This document shows positions 35,416 to 46,440 of a DNA stretch of 64,000 nt, piece after piece (position 1 is the first letter of the stretch; each line of letters begins with the position of its first letter). A program made the translations under genes and the position numbers. This DNA is from Polytrichum commune (lineage: Eukaryota > Streptophyta > Polytrichopsida > Polytrichales > Polytrichaceae), in contig OX485804.1 of NCBI GenBank assembly GCA_950295325.1, positions 6,510,001 to 6,574,000 on the forward strand, given 5' to 3'. The notes under the pieces were generated by a model that was given only the letters and a program-made list of their open reading frames with translations, ran no database searches and had not been told where the DNA came from.

Positions 35416-36890
35416 GTCAAGTACGCAACTCCATAACCTTACATGAGTTTAAGCGAAAGCGATTTGAAACTATATGTTAACTTTGAATTTTGTGGAGGAA
35501 ACAAATCATAAACATTTGAAATTTAAACATATTGATTTACAAAGTCGAGCAATTTATGTTGCTGAAAGAGATTTCAAGAAAAGCCTACATATTCGAGACG
35601 GAGGTGCAAGTGGTCTGCAAGTAGACAAATCGAATACATAATTGTCTAGAAGTTGTTAAAAACATGATGAAATTACATTCGATTAATGGTTTTTTCTAGA
35701 AATTTTTGTAATGGTGCCCTCAAGTTTATATTAAATTCAAGGACTATGAAAACCAATCCAACTTCAAATATCTAAGATCATGGAATCTACGTTCAATACC
35801 TGAATGAGCCATTACCTTTTGAGTAGTACTTTTAACAATAAGTTTTGAAGAAGTCACCTTGATATTCTATATTTGAGTACCTAACATAACAATAGAGGGC
35901 ACCATGAAAGAAATCCCAATTTAAACAACACTTTGCTACTACTTTTAGACATTTGACCAAAAAAATTATGATTTTAGTATACCAAAATATTTTCCAAGTT
36001 GGCTACTTGACCATGCTTGCTCCCAATGTTGGACTTACATTTAGTGCTAAAGACACTATACCATGGTTTACAATTAGTATTGGGGGCCATTCACGATTGG
36101 GGAACTACTTTTGGGACAAAGGAATCAAGAACTATGTCGCATTGGATCTCGGCGTTTATTACGATTTACTATTATTTGATCAATAAATTTTAGATAAATA
36201 AGTAGATAGGTCATAAGACTTATCAAGAAAAATATTATTTAATATTAAATAATAACCAATAATAGATAAATCCTTTATGAAATGAGTAGATAGGTCATAG
36301 GACTTGTAAAGTGGTCATATGACTTGTTTGGGCCACATCAATAGCAATTTCATTATTGAAGTGTACATCGGAGGTGAATTATTTCATGTATTCCATCCTA
36401 GTACCTTGGTGTACTAAGTGTCATGTGTCCATACATATATTTTTTTATGTCCAATTCTAATACTAAACGTTCCTTTTTCATGTAGCTATGTTATTGTGAA
36501 CTATTGGCCATGTTTGGTGTCATGTGTAAAGCTATGCAATTGATATGCAATACATTTTTAGTTCTATTAGTACACAATTGAACGATAATTATGAGGAAAA
36601 AAATCAAGATCATTTCAATTAAATTTTATTGTCCTTTTCATTCCTTGATCCTAAGGTCAACAATTTTGACAACACCCATGGATGTCCGTTAAGGAATCAA
36701 AATGATATCTTAGATAACCTTATTTCTTGTAAATTAACTATGTCGGTGTATTCAATATGGAATATTAAATGTAGGTATGATCCAAAATTTGCTTCACAAT
36801 ACAAATCTAAGCACACCAACTATGTAAAGTAATCCAATTTAGTCCTTTAACCGTTAGACACTCAAAAGTAGTACCCCAACCGTGAATGCC
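35416..36890. other. No gene recognised; MITE-like trace
   Basis: Bases 36020-36085 (GGACTTACATTTAGTG, GACACTATACCATGGTTTAC and AATTAGTATTGGG) echo the interior of the MITE at 36948-37321 and may be an older fragment. Otherwise the sequence is AT-rich and non-coding. Confidence 0.4.
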
Positions 36891-36947
36891 CCCATTGAGC
36901 AAGACGATTAGAATTGGTGACACTAAATATCTTATTTAGCGTAGCTA

Positions 36948-37321
36948 CACTAAATATGATATTAAGTGTCATATGTTATTTTATGTCATTATGGTAACTT
37001 TTTGGATGACATTTATTATCAATAATTGAACAAACATTGTCATGGATGATGGTTGAATTCATCCATTGGCCAAAACGTCCCTACCTTGTTTTGTCAGCAA
37101 CTTGTGATGAAATATTGTCATAGATGATTGAAATTTGGATGAAAATCACTTTGTAAGTAACGATAATTGCAACACTATGATTCTATAATCCCCCAAATTT
37201 TTTAGAAAGAATGACAAATAATGTGGGTCAACATTTAGTGTTGGTGACACTAAAACTACAGTTTACAATTAGTATTGAGCAAGACTATTAGAATTAGTGA
37301 CACTACATATCATATTTAGTG
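36948..37321. mobile_element. CACTAAATA-type MITE, 374 bp, with TA target duplication
   Basis: The ends are CACTAAATATGATATTAAGT and, reading the right end in reverse complement, CACTAAATATGATATGTAGT. The element is bounded by TA at 36946-36947 and 37322-37323. The AATTAGTATTGAGCAAG motif near the right end is shared with the copy at 126-441. A further partial copy lies immediately left (36893-36943). The element is non-coding. TA flanks could mean Tc1/mariner, and CACTA-like termini could mean a CACTA derivative. I cannot decide. Confidence 0.75.
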
Positions 37322-38600
37322 TACCTAGGAGGGTGACTGACAGAGGGAACAATTGCTCTAAGTGGCAGAGATCAGATGGAGCAATTCATACAAGAACTTA
37401 CATTGATCACATAACGTTACTCAAATGATGAGTAGTGTTCATGGGCCCCGCAATAGATTTGAGAATAAAGTCTCCAGATGTCGAAATCCCGATCCTTGAG
37501 ATTATATTCAAAGTCAGGGCAACTGAACAATTGTCATCAACTGAGTAATGTTATGCATGACTCAAACCATGTTAGTACTCCAAGGTAATATGTGTGGGTG
37601 TTATTCAATTCAATTTTCATGTTCATCACCTTCTACCAATTAGAATTACATAACAAAACTTGTGTAGCATTAGCAAATCTATGATGAAGCATCAACTTAA
37701 ATTGGATTGGAAATTAGACCTCCCCTTATTTAGTAATGTTTATTGGAAGTGCATATTTGTTGAATTCTTAATTGATACATAGGTCATAACATTATTCAGC
37801 TTCATGATTGTGATCCATTCAGTATTAAACATTTAAAATAGGCCTCCACTTTCTTACCTTCATGGGAAGAAGCTTAGAAAATAAGAAGAAACTGATGGCG
37901 ATACAAATAATAAATATTACTTGTTTGAAAAGTAAGAATATTGTGAATAGTGTCAATGTTTTCAATGATAATTATGCTATTAATAATAGTTTAAGGGAAT
38001 ACTACTAGGATGAACAATGTTTCTTGCAAATATTCTAGGGATGAATAATAATTCCCGCACATAATGCCTTGAGTATAATTGCACCCAGGTTTCCAAGTTC
38101 AACTTGAATGTATGAATAGTAAAGATCCATTCCCAATTTGTTTAGGGGCCCATGGAATATAATTGACATATTCCAACGTCATGGAACCAACCCCACACGC
38201 CTGAATAATGTTATGGTCCTCCCAATTATGTTCACTGTTGAGTGTGGAATAAGTGATGGATTTGAAGACATGGTCCAATCTCTTTTAAGCATGTGTCTTT
38301 ATGGTGTTTGTTCTTTCATCCTTACACACACCAATCAAATATAAGTGTCCGATTAAGAAAAGTAACTGAATAAAACCCACATACCTTAATGTATGTATGT
38401 AAGTTGGCTACTATTCACGCATCCATGTTATGTGTGTATATGTATCTATATACATGTATCTGCACCTGTCTTGACTTCAGAGTGCAGGGGGCAGGGCAGG
38501 GCAGGGCAAGGCAAGGCCAGAGCAAGACAGAAGATGCAGTGGAAATTCCTTGATTATGGCCAGAGCCCCACCCAAGATGCCATTACATACTGTAGAATTC
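37322..38600. other. No gene recognised
   Basis: Intergenic sequence. Bases 38336-38390 share a short block with 26513-26575. At 38487-38517 there is a short GGGCA/GGCAA tandem run. CTGCACCTGTCTTG at about 38460 recurs at about 38980. Confidence 0.45.
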
Positions 38601-38602
38601 AG

Positions 38603-38790
38603 TTTCTACTATTGACATCATTACGGGTCCTGTATCCGAAGAACAGATATGGAGAAGTATATGTTAAGATGTTGCTTCGAATGAGCCTTTGGGGGGTTTC
38701 TACTATTGACATCATTATAGGTCCTGTATCCGAAGAACAGATATGGAGAATTATATGTTGAGATGTTGTTTCGAATGAGCCTTTGGGGGG
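38603..38790. repeat. 94 bp tandem duplication
   Basis: Two head-to-tail units start TTTCTACTATTGACATCATT at 38603 and 38697. They differ at only a handful of positions (for example GGAGAAGTATATGTTAAG against GGAGAATTATATGTTGAG). Each ends in a G-run after GAATGAGCCTTT. Confidence 0.85.
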
Positions 38791-39237
38791 GATGTAGCTG
38801 GAGGTCATACAATTTAGTGCGGTTAACCCTTTTGCCCATTAGTACTGTAGCGAAGAGGTTGCCATGGATGCACTCAAACCGGTTTTCAAAGGAGAGAGTT
38901 TGAATGGAAGCCACTCAAAGGTAAGGTAAATATACAGTATGTAAGTTGGGTATTTATGGGTGCCATGTAAGTAAGTATCTGCACCTGTCTTGGCGCCTTG
39001 CAGGGGCTTGTGACGTCTGTATAAGTTCATCGATTATGAATATAAGGAAGTTCATTGCAACTGGATCTCGCTGGACAAATTTGGGGTCTCCGGTGCCATT
39101 TTCTGGAGCCACATCAGCAGGGGATGCTAATTATGAAGTTATAAAACAGGTCACTGCGTTTTCAGTTTATTTAGACACACGTTTCTAGCCCTGTGTTGGC
39201 CTTGCAGTGCAGGGGAGGCTGCAGGGCAGAACAAAGA

Positions 39238-39465
39238 ACCGGGAGAACCGACCGCCAGTTACAGATGAACCGGTTGAGTTCAAAAATTAATCGGTCCAAG
39301 TTCAGAACTTCAGGAAAATTACTGATCCTTGTAGAGAAATCTATGGAAGATACCTCAAATTAATAAAGAAAACCCAGAAGATCACAACACGTAACGGGCT
39401 GGACTTGGAAACACTAGGATCTTGACTGATTATGTTCAAATACCTCCCCGGACACTGGGGCAGAG
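39238..39465 (+). repeat. Dispersed aaccggtt-rich repeat, copy B
   Basis: Second copy of the repeat at 34530-34755, in direct orientation. CAGTTACAGATGAACCGGTT is followed by the same ordered blocks. Confidence 0.7.
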
Positions 39466-40445
39466 CTAGAGGCAGGTGTAATTTTTTGATTGTGTGTAGG
39501 GGCCGGGTGCCGCCCCAGAGCCCCACCGAAGATGCTGTGAACAGGGACTGTGGTGAGCTTATATATAAGCCAGGAGGAGGATGGTCGTTGGATGGCAGAG
39601 TGAGTGGAGTAGGAGTGAGTCTGACAGGTCAACCACAGACCGCGGAAAGCAAACTTGGAGCAATACTGATTAATAGTAGCAACGTCAGGAGTGATCTGAG
39701 TGGTGTGCAGGTGAAAGGGGAGGCAGCGACGTAGCGCAACCTGGGTGGTGGCAATGTTAATAAGTTATTGACGCAAAGCTGCTTTTGTTTGTGAGAGTTC
39801 TGTTCTGTCTGCAGCCATAACAGTAGCAGATGGCAAATGATGGCAGGCTGTCTGTCTGCCACACTCATTCATTCATTCGAGGGCCGCCCGCCCTGCCCAA
39901 GCAACCTACCAGCCTGTGGTCGGCTCGGCACAGGCACAGGCCCAGCACAGGCACAGACAGCCTGCCTACAACCTACGTGGTTGACTTCACACTTACCCAT
40001 ACTTACAGCTCCAAGCATCTTATAAATATTGTCATTGCTCCTCCAACTCATCCCCCCAATATTTACACAAAATGATCTGCTATTAATTATGATACCCTTG
40101 TTGTCTGAGACATGCAGACTGCGGCTGCAGATTGCTTGCTGCTGGAGATGGATTAAGCTACTCAAGTGGAACCTAGATCAAGAGTTGGCCGGGATAACGT
40201 TGACTGGTCCACCTTGCAGATACCCTTACCTTACTGATCATGATTCATGCCTACTCATCACGATGATCATGGTGTCTAATATATGCATGTCCCCCGCACC
40301 TCTCTCTTAATTGGTTTTGGCAAAAGCTCTAGTCTCACACGAATATTAATGCATTATCAACTTATTGACACATGGTGTCTGAATATCAACCCTATTGTCC
40401 ACTTGTTGGATTACCCATAACATTATTAAGCAGCGATCGTTCGTT
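39466..40445. other. No gene recognised
   Basis: Mixed-composition sequence with a possible TATA box, TTATAAATA, at 40020-40028 on the plus strand. No supported coding region. Open stretches on both strands here overlap each other and lack motifs. Confidence 0.4.
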
Positions 40446-40564
40446 CATATGGGCCATGAGAATATAACCATGGGATGTCCCAACCTTCTGCAAGGAGACT
40501 CTGATTAAGTCTGAATCTACACTAGGTTAGGGCATCCCATGGTTATATTCTCACAGCCCACATG
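40446..40564 (-). ncRNA. Candidate MIRNA-like hairpin precursor (119 nt)
   Basis: Two 41-base arms (40446-40486 and 40524-40564) are inverted repeats with only five differences and no bulge. The loop of 37 bases contains a further AGACT/AGTCT pair. As a minus-strand RNA, four of the five differences become G:U wobbles and one an A:C mismatch, so 40 of 41 positions pair. As a plus-strand RNA only one is a wobble and four are mismatches. That asymmetry favours a minus-strand transcript. Arm core sequences are AATATAACCATGGGAT and its complement. Size, symmetry and loop fit a plant pre-miRNA. It lies about 1.06 kb downstream of the EPFL stop codon on the same strand. I do not recognise the arms as a known miRNA family. 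A MITE-like foldback is the main alternative. Confidence 0.55.
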
Positions 40565-41628
40565 AAGAAACACACACTGCTTCATAATGTTAAGCCACAA
40601 ATGATCATTCTATTTAACAAAAATAGCTAGGTTTCTTCGCAGTGACGACATAGCCGAAGCTGAGAAATCTCTATGCGTCCTTATATTAGTCTATCTTCGG
40701 CAGCTTATTACCACCACTGATCTCGACACATATGGAATGACCATGATATGCATGCAGGTCAAGGGTCAGTGATTGTATAGTGTGCAATTCCTAAACAAGA
40801 ACCAAGCACAAGAAACGATCGTATAATGTCAATCTGTTGACACTTGCTTGAGTTAATTAACATTAGGCTGCTATCTCCAGTGACCACAGAACCGTTCACT
40901 TGATTAAAAGTACTGCATTCTGCACATCGAAGTTTGACAACTGTGAAGATTGTAGTCAAGCAGTTCATCCTTGGTAACTGAGTACTAGGTCGACGTCTGA
41001 AAATATCCGCCGACAACTTTAATACCAACTTGCAAGTATTCTGAACACTCGATCAGGCTAATTCCCTGACTTTGTAATTTTATACAAGATTTGGACTGCC
41101 CAGTGAGATGGATTCCCTTGCTCTAAGTAAGAGTGCTACAGCCATATTCATTGCTCAAACTTGCCACTCACTCCCAAAGTAAGCCGCCATGGAAATTTAA
41201 AAAAGCACGCACTCATGATCCCTTGCGGTTCTAATTCTTTCATATGCGGGCTTATTAACCTATAGATGATCATTGCAGTTCCACTTTCCACAGTGAATCA
41301 GCTTCAATGTAATATATCTACACTCACCCAGATCTATGTCTTCCACACACTTTGTGTCATTGTTACAAGGTGGGTGCAGACCTGTGCAATCTCTCACTTC
41401 CCATACTGATGACTTCTGAATATTTCAGCCTCTAAATTCGCGTTGATCAATCAATGCGGTGGTGTTCGCAGAGTTCTGGCTTTCAATGTCCAGCTCGATC
41501 GAAGAGTAGTAGCCCTTGCAGCGAGAAGATGAATGTTTCTGAGCGTCAGTAAATTCCTTCGAGAAATATCATTCGAAGTAGCTCTAAGTACTGTTGACGT
41601 TGCCTTGCAAGAATGTTCCCTGGACATT
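40565..41628. other. Region between the EPFL gene and the hairpin
   Basis: Mixed sequence with no supported gene. It should include the 3' untranslated region of the minus-strand EPFL gene. A minus-strand TATAAAA at about 41079-41085 could serve a hairpin transcript, but this is inference. Confidence 0.4.
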
Positions 41629-43039
41629 TCAAGGCATGAATAGCCGATTACCACACTTGCACCTCCAAACCTCCGGATAGTATTCTTGCTGTGTCAATGT
41701 CCCATGGGGGCTGCCCACGGAGACATGTATGGGATTGCAGGGGTTACATGAGCCACACTTGCCTTGACAGCTCGGTGGAGCGGATCCCACTAGCAACCTG
41801 TGGCCATAAATTGAGTCTGCATCTCTATTCACAGCCTGGACGCCGCGCAGGCTCTTCCAATGCGCAGGTGGGCTTCTATCCTGCAGCAATAAGATCCAAT
41901 GTAACTGGGGTTGGACTACTGTAGGTTTCATTTGAAACAAGTTATTGATTCCTGTTACACATTACTCTCGTATAAGTTACTATTCATCTTCCTAGTCACA
42001 TCTGTCATCCATTTACATCTTTAAGAAACCCCCTATGAAGACAAATCTGCTCTACCCCAACTACATATCTTCGAGATATCTGATGACACCGAGCATCTCA
42101 TCACAACTTAATGCTCAGAAACCCTGACTTCATTAGTTTGCGATATACATGAGGGAATGTAAGGTATAGTACTTCATTGGTTACAATCACGAACGAATTT
42201 GAATTGGAAAGTTCCATATTTTACCAACATATTTATGTAATGAAATCATTCAATTCTTTTGAGTGAAATATTTTGAGCTTCTATTCCAGGTCTCTTCAGC
42301 TCGAGAAGCTTCGGTTCTACTATATATGTCCATTACCAATGTCAGTACATGAAAACGAGTTGCTTCTCAGCCTGCAGAAATATATGTCCTACTCCGCCTT
42401 AAAAGTTGAACCGTGCTCAGGATTCCTGAAGTGCTTTCCTTAATCTTCCTCTCTTCATCCATTTGTACTTTCTCAATAAGCACCACTTCTTGTGCGTGTG
42501 TCCGACATGGCTAGATCCCTAACTTAGAGGTCTTCTCTCTCATGAAGTAATGGCATTTACCTGAAACTGCCGCCAATCTGCTACTGTCGCCATTTCCTCA
42601 GCAGCAAGACCGGCTGAAAACTGGACTTGAGGGGCTGGCGATGCGGAGCTTGTAGATGGTGGCGCAGCTAAGAACATGTACAGGAAAGACACTTTGATCA
42701 CAAACATTGTTCCTCAACTAGAAACTGGAGGATTCATGTGAACTACTCTCTAAATGTCATCATTCTAAAGTGGTCTTCAGATTAACCTCTGACACATCAA
42801 AGTTTCCTTAACTTGATGAAAACGAAAGAATTCTGTCTCCTTTGACCTGCTGTGGGGCAGCACAAAACAAGAGTACCACATGTGGACTTATATGACTCCC
42901 TTTTAGAGTTATTGCAGAATAAACGTAGTCTGGAATTCAGAAAGGTACCAGGTATAGGTCGTCCAGAAACCGCAATGAAGGGAAGCATCGTGAGCAAAAG
43001 CAGAGCCCAGCAGTTAAACCCTGCCATTCTCGCAGGCAT
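41629..43039 (-). CDS. EPFL4/5/6-like (CHALLAH-type) secreted cysteine-rich signalling peptide
   Basis: The gene has three minus-strand exons: 43039-42949, 42667-42561 and 41880-41629. Introns of 281 and 680 bp use GT and AG borders. Exon 1 ends in phase 1 and exon 2 completes an Ala codon. Exon 2 ends in phase 0 at CAG/gtaaatg, and exon 3 begins after ttgctgcag. The joined product has 149 residues. An N-terminal signal peptide (GFNCWALLLLTMLPFIAVSG) is followed by a Ser/Pro/Ala-rich propeptide. The C-terminal domain has VGSAPPSCQGKCGSCNPC and EYYPEVWRCKCGNRLFMP, with six cysteines at about 104, 108, 111, 114, 140 and 142. This is the EPF-like domain, closest to EPFL4/5/6. Family members are secreted, processed and bind ERECTA-family receptors with or without TMM to control stomatal patterning and organ growth. 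An alternative start at the second Met (codon 5) has a better context. No stops or lost cysteines, so it is probably functional. Confidence 0.88.
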
Positions 43040-45090
43040 CCTCCTGTGATCAGTTGGCTGCCAACTATGTTCTCCTAAAATTTATAACCTACAACCCTGT
43101 AACACTGAGGCCCTATAGCCTGAAACTGGCTTTCTCAATCACACGAAGATATCGAGGAAGAAATATTACAAGCAAGCTTAATGGCAGACTTCTCGAACTG
43201 TACAAACTACAAGCTCAGAGGCTCTACAACTAGTTGAGCCGCTGTAGGTAATGGCAAGCCCTACCAGCTGCTACAATAGTCGGCGCTATCCAGGTGTATG
43301 ACATATGGAACAGGTATCACAACTTCATTCTTCTTGATAACCCACTTCCCTTTCTATCTCACATTGCACAAAAGCATATGCAACTCTAGTAGAAGCCTCA
43401 TGCCTGCATTTTGTGCTAACGATCACCTCGTATAAGAACTGTATGATATGTCAAGTTCCTCTCAACTTGCAACCTTGTGCTGTAGTACAGTTCCCTCTTG
43501 CCTTGCAACTTGTAGAATCTCTAACCTACTGAGTCTAAAGCTGGCCGGTGTCCGCAAGAAGGGGGCAAGGATCATAAAGTGTATGTCAGGTGAGGAACCC
43601 GAATCAAAGGTCGGGGCCTTTAATAGGCACCCTGCAGCAACCTGCTAGTTAGCCCAGCCAGCCAGCCAGACGAAATGTAGACACGAAAATGCACCAGTTT
43701 TCGCACGTATGATCACGGAGACTAGTTGCAGCAAGGTCGCATCATCATCTTTGCGAATCGGAGGACGTAGCTGCCAGATCTGGGTATCATGTGATTCCAG
43801 GTACGGTTAACTCTAGACGCCCAAGGATCTATATTCTAATATATGTTCCCCTGCAGGTAGCTTCTGCTGTAGTAGTAGTGGTAACTTCACCTTCTCCTTC
43901 AACTTCAACTCCAACTTCGTCAACTCTTATCAGCATAAGCCTAGAGATAACTACACATCATCACCACCACCCACCCCAAGTCTGCAGACTGACTTCCGAG
44001 ACTAAATCAAGAGACTAAATTCCCTTGTCCTTTGCTTCTTCCTACTTGTAGCTAGGTGGCTCCTGGCTCCTGGCTCCCCCCCAATTTATGCTCAATTGAT
44101 GTTTGCAGCTTCTTCTTATCTCTAGATCCTCTCTCCCTCAATGACCCCTTCTTCTCCTCTCCTCCATATCCCTGTCAGCAGCCTAGCCTGTTCTTGTTGC
44201 TGTTGCTGTTGCAGCTGCAGCAGCTCTCATGGTGGTACTCATTGCACCCATCGACTGCCTCCGGTACTTACACGCCATGTCCCGTTCGGCCGCCTACAAG
44301 ACCCAACCTCCCAGCTCAAGTGCGCTCGATGACCCAGCTCCCCAACACTCAATCCCAGGTTATCCCAGCCCATAACCTTGTAACAGAAGAAGCAGCAGCA
44401 GCAGCAGCAGCTAGCTGCCCTCCCTGCTCCACCCTCCTGCAGGACTAGTAAGTAGTGCGTATAAGCCTCCTTTCCTCATCAGCTCCCACTCTATTCTCCA
44501 CTCACAGGACCAACATCTGGGGTTTAGCTGAAGACGTTAAGCCATGAAACTCTCACTCGTCTCAGTACACTTCTGACCCAACTAGCTAGGGCTACCATAG
44601 TCCCTGTACCCTCCAATTACCCTCTGACGCTCGCACTCGAAACCTGTGCTCTTGCAGGCAGCATTGTACTGCACCATCCCACCAGTCAAACACCCTAGCT
44701 CACCTGCTTTGTCCCTCCCCTCCCCTCCCCTCCCCTCCCTTTTTACTCCACCCTAGCCTTCACCCCAGCTACATGAGCATCAACATCACCACGAAGGAGA
44801 GGAAGAAGTACTTGATCTTTCAAGTCTCCGAGCTCATCACCCTCATCTCATCTCATCTCAACTCAACTCAACTCCACTCCGAATTGTATTATTATTACCC
44901 ACCAAATCGATCATGACCTTTCGCCTACGCCACTTTAATATTCCCTTGCTGGAGAGTGAGTACAAAATGAAATATTGGAAAGGGTTAGGCCCTTTGCATC
45001 ATCACTACTGAAGTGTGAGCCCCTTTGTGCATTGTGTCTTGTCTTGCCCCCTCGGAGCACGTTAATATTCCTCATTATTTAAGGTGCGGC

Positions 45091-45139
<49 letters not shown>

Positions 45140-45757
45140 CCAGTGTGCTGTGGAAGTAATCTGGAGGCAGGCCCATCATATGAACATATTGCCTTTTGGA
45201 GTGACTCACCAGGTTATACGTGGGGATCATATATTCATACCTGCAGCTACTAGCTAGCTAGCCTCAGACCACTGGATGCTGCATACCTTTTTACATATGA
45301 GATGCTACTCATGCCCAACTGAGTGCGACAGTGAGTCCCAGCACCTGATGAGTATATAAGAGTACTTATTACTAGAATGGTCCAGGGGTGACTTTGTTTT
45401 TACCCCTGCTGCCTAAAAGTTACTTTCCTCCTCCTCCCAGCTCATCACTGCTCCCCCACAATGAGCCCACAATGAGTAGCTAACATGCAAGACTACTTGG
45501 AATCCATCCATCCCTTCCTTCCGGACTTCCCTCCTTCATCAAGTGACAAAAGAGTGCAAGTGGGTGGTTTGCAAATTCCTTCTGTTGTTTTGTTGATGTC
45601 TAATCCTCTACACACCCGACTTCATGTGAAGCTCTCTCTAATTAGTGGGTCTTACATACATGAGAGTACATGAAGGCCTTGCTGATGTAGTACCAGTGAT
45701 TGTCAAATTAAATGCCTCTAACAACATCGATGTGCTATTATAAAGTTTCATTCATTA
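43040..45757. promoter_or_regulatory. Upstream region of the EPFL gene, with pyrimidine-rich tracts
   Basis: This lies upstream of the minus-strand EPFL gene. A TATAAAT motif on the minus strand at 43080-43086 is only about 45 bp before the ATG, so it is a weak promoter candidate. Farther up are a (CAG)n at 44393-44412, CCCCT repeats at 44716-44738, TCATC/TCAAC repeats at 44845-44872 and a long (CT)n at 45093-45136, which reads as (GA)n in the direction of the gene. Open frames here are low-complexity. Which part is promoter and which is 5' leader cannot be decided from sequence. Confidence 0.4.
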
Positions 45758-46440
45758 CTAATTTTGACTTTGTGATTGAAGTCTGGATTGAAATTGTATA
45801 TATGCACAACTGCGGCATTCAATAACCCTGGTATAACGATGGGTCAAGGATTCTTGCTGACTTATACTTGAGAAATACTTACCGATTTCTGGTTCAGCGT
45901 AGGGCCGATAAGGGTACAGATCGTCTCCAACACTGGTGAGTGTGCGTTCAATGATATTCACCAGAACAACGGTCAAAGACGGCATCTCAAATGCTCCCCC
46001 TCTCAAGGATTCCACTCCGAAGTGAGGTTTTGGCTCAAACACATACATACATACATACATACATACATACATACATACAGATCTTGCACTTAAACATCAT
46101 AATAAGAGAGAAAAGGGAAACAAATTTACTTTCAGGCAAGCCCCTTATGAGAATGTTGACAAGGAATTCCACTCCAGAGTGATCACTTATCTAACATCAA
46201 AATTTCGCAACTGGCGTCCTTACACCTGTTTAGAGACAAATCGAAGTAGATTTAGTTTCAGCACAGGATGCCATTTATGAGAATTGTGTCAATGAGTTCC
46301 ACTTCAAGGTGTATCTCTTTAAACTATTGCTCAAACACATTGAGATCTTGGAATTAAACATCAAAATTAACCTGAACCTGTCAGCCTTTCACCTGTTTTA
46401 GAGACAATATGAAGCAGATTTGATTTAAGAGCAGGTCAAT
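45758..46440. repeat. Degenerate tandem units plus an (ACAT)n microsatellite
   Basis: Three related units end in ATTCCACTCCGAAGTGAG, ATTCCACTCCAGAGTGATC and GTTCCACTTCAAGGTG (about 46010, 46170 and 46300). Two of them are followed by GCTCAAACACAT and CAGATCTTG/GAGATCTTG with TTAAACATCA. An (ACAT)n run of about 40 bp is at 46039-46079. On the minus strand a 104-residue open frame (46072-45758) contains a perfect-looking donor (ATCG/GTAAGT, near 45881), but most of it lies over these repeats, so I do not call it a gene. Confidence 0.5.

Noticed and set aside
44056-44448. 130-residue plus-strand open frame upstream of the EPFL gene.
   Set aside because: Low-complexity Leu/Gln/Ala/Pro runs over CAG and CT repeats, with no family motif. 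Several frames are equally open.
45758-46072. Minus-strand open frame with a good splice donor (GTAAGT).
   Set aside because: It starts inside an (ACAT)n microsatellite and its first half lies over a degenerate tandem repeat. No partner exon or homology was found.
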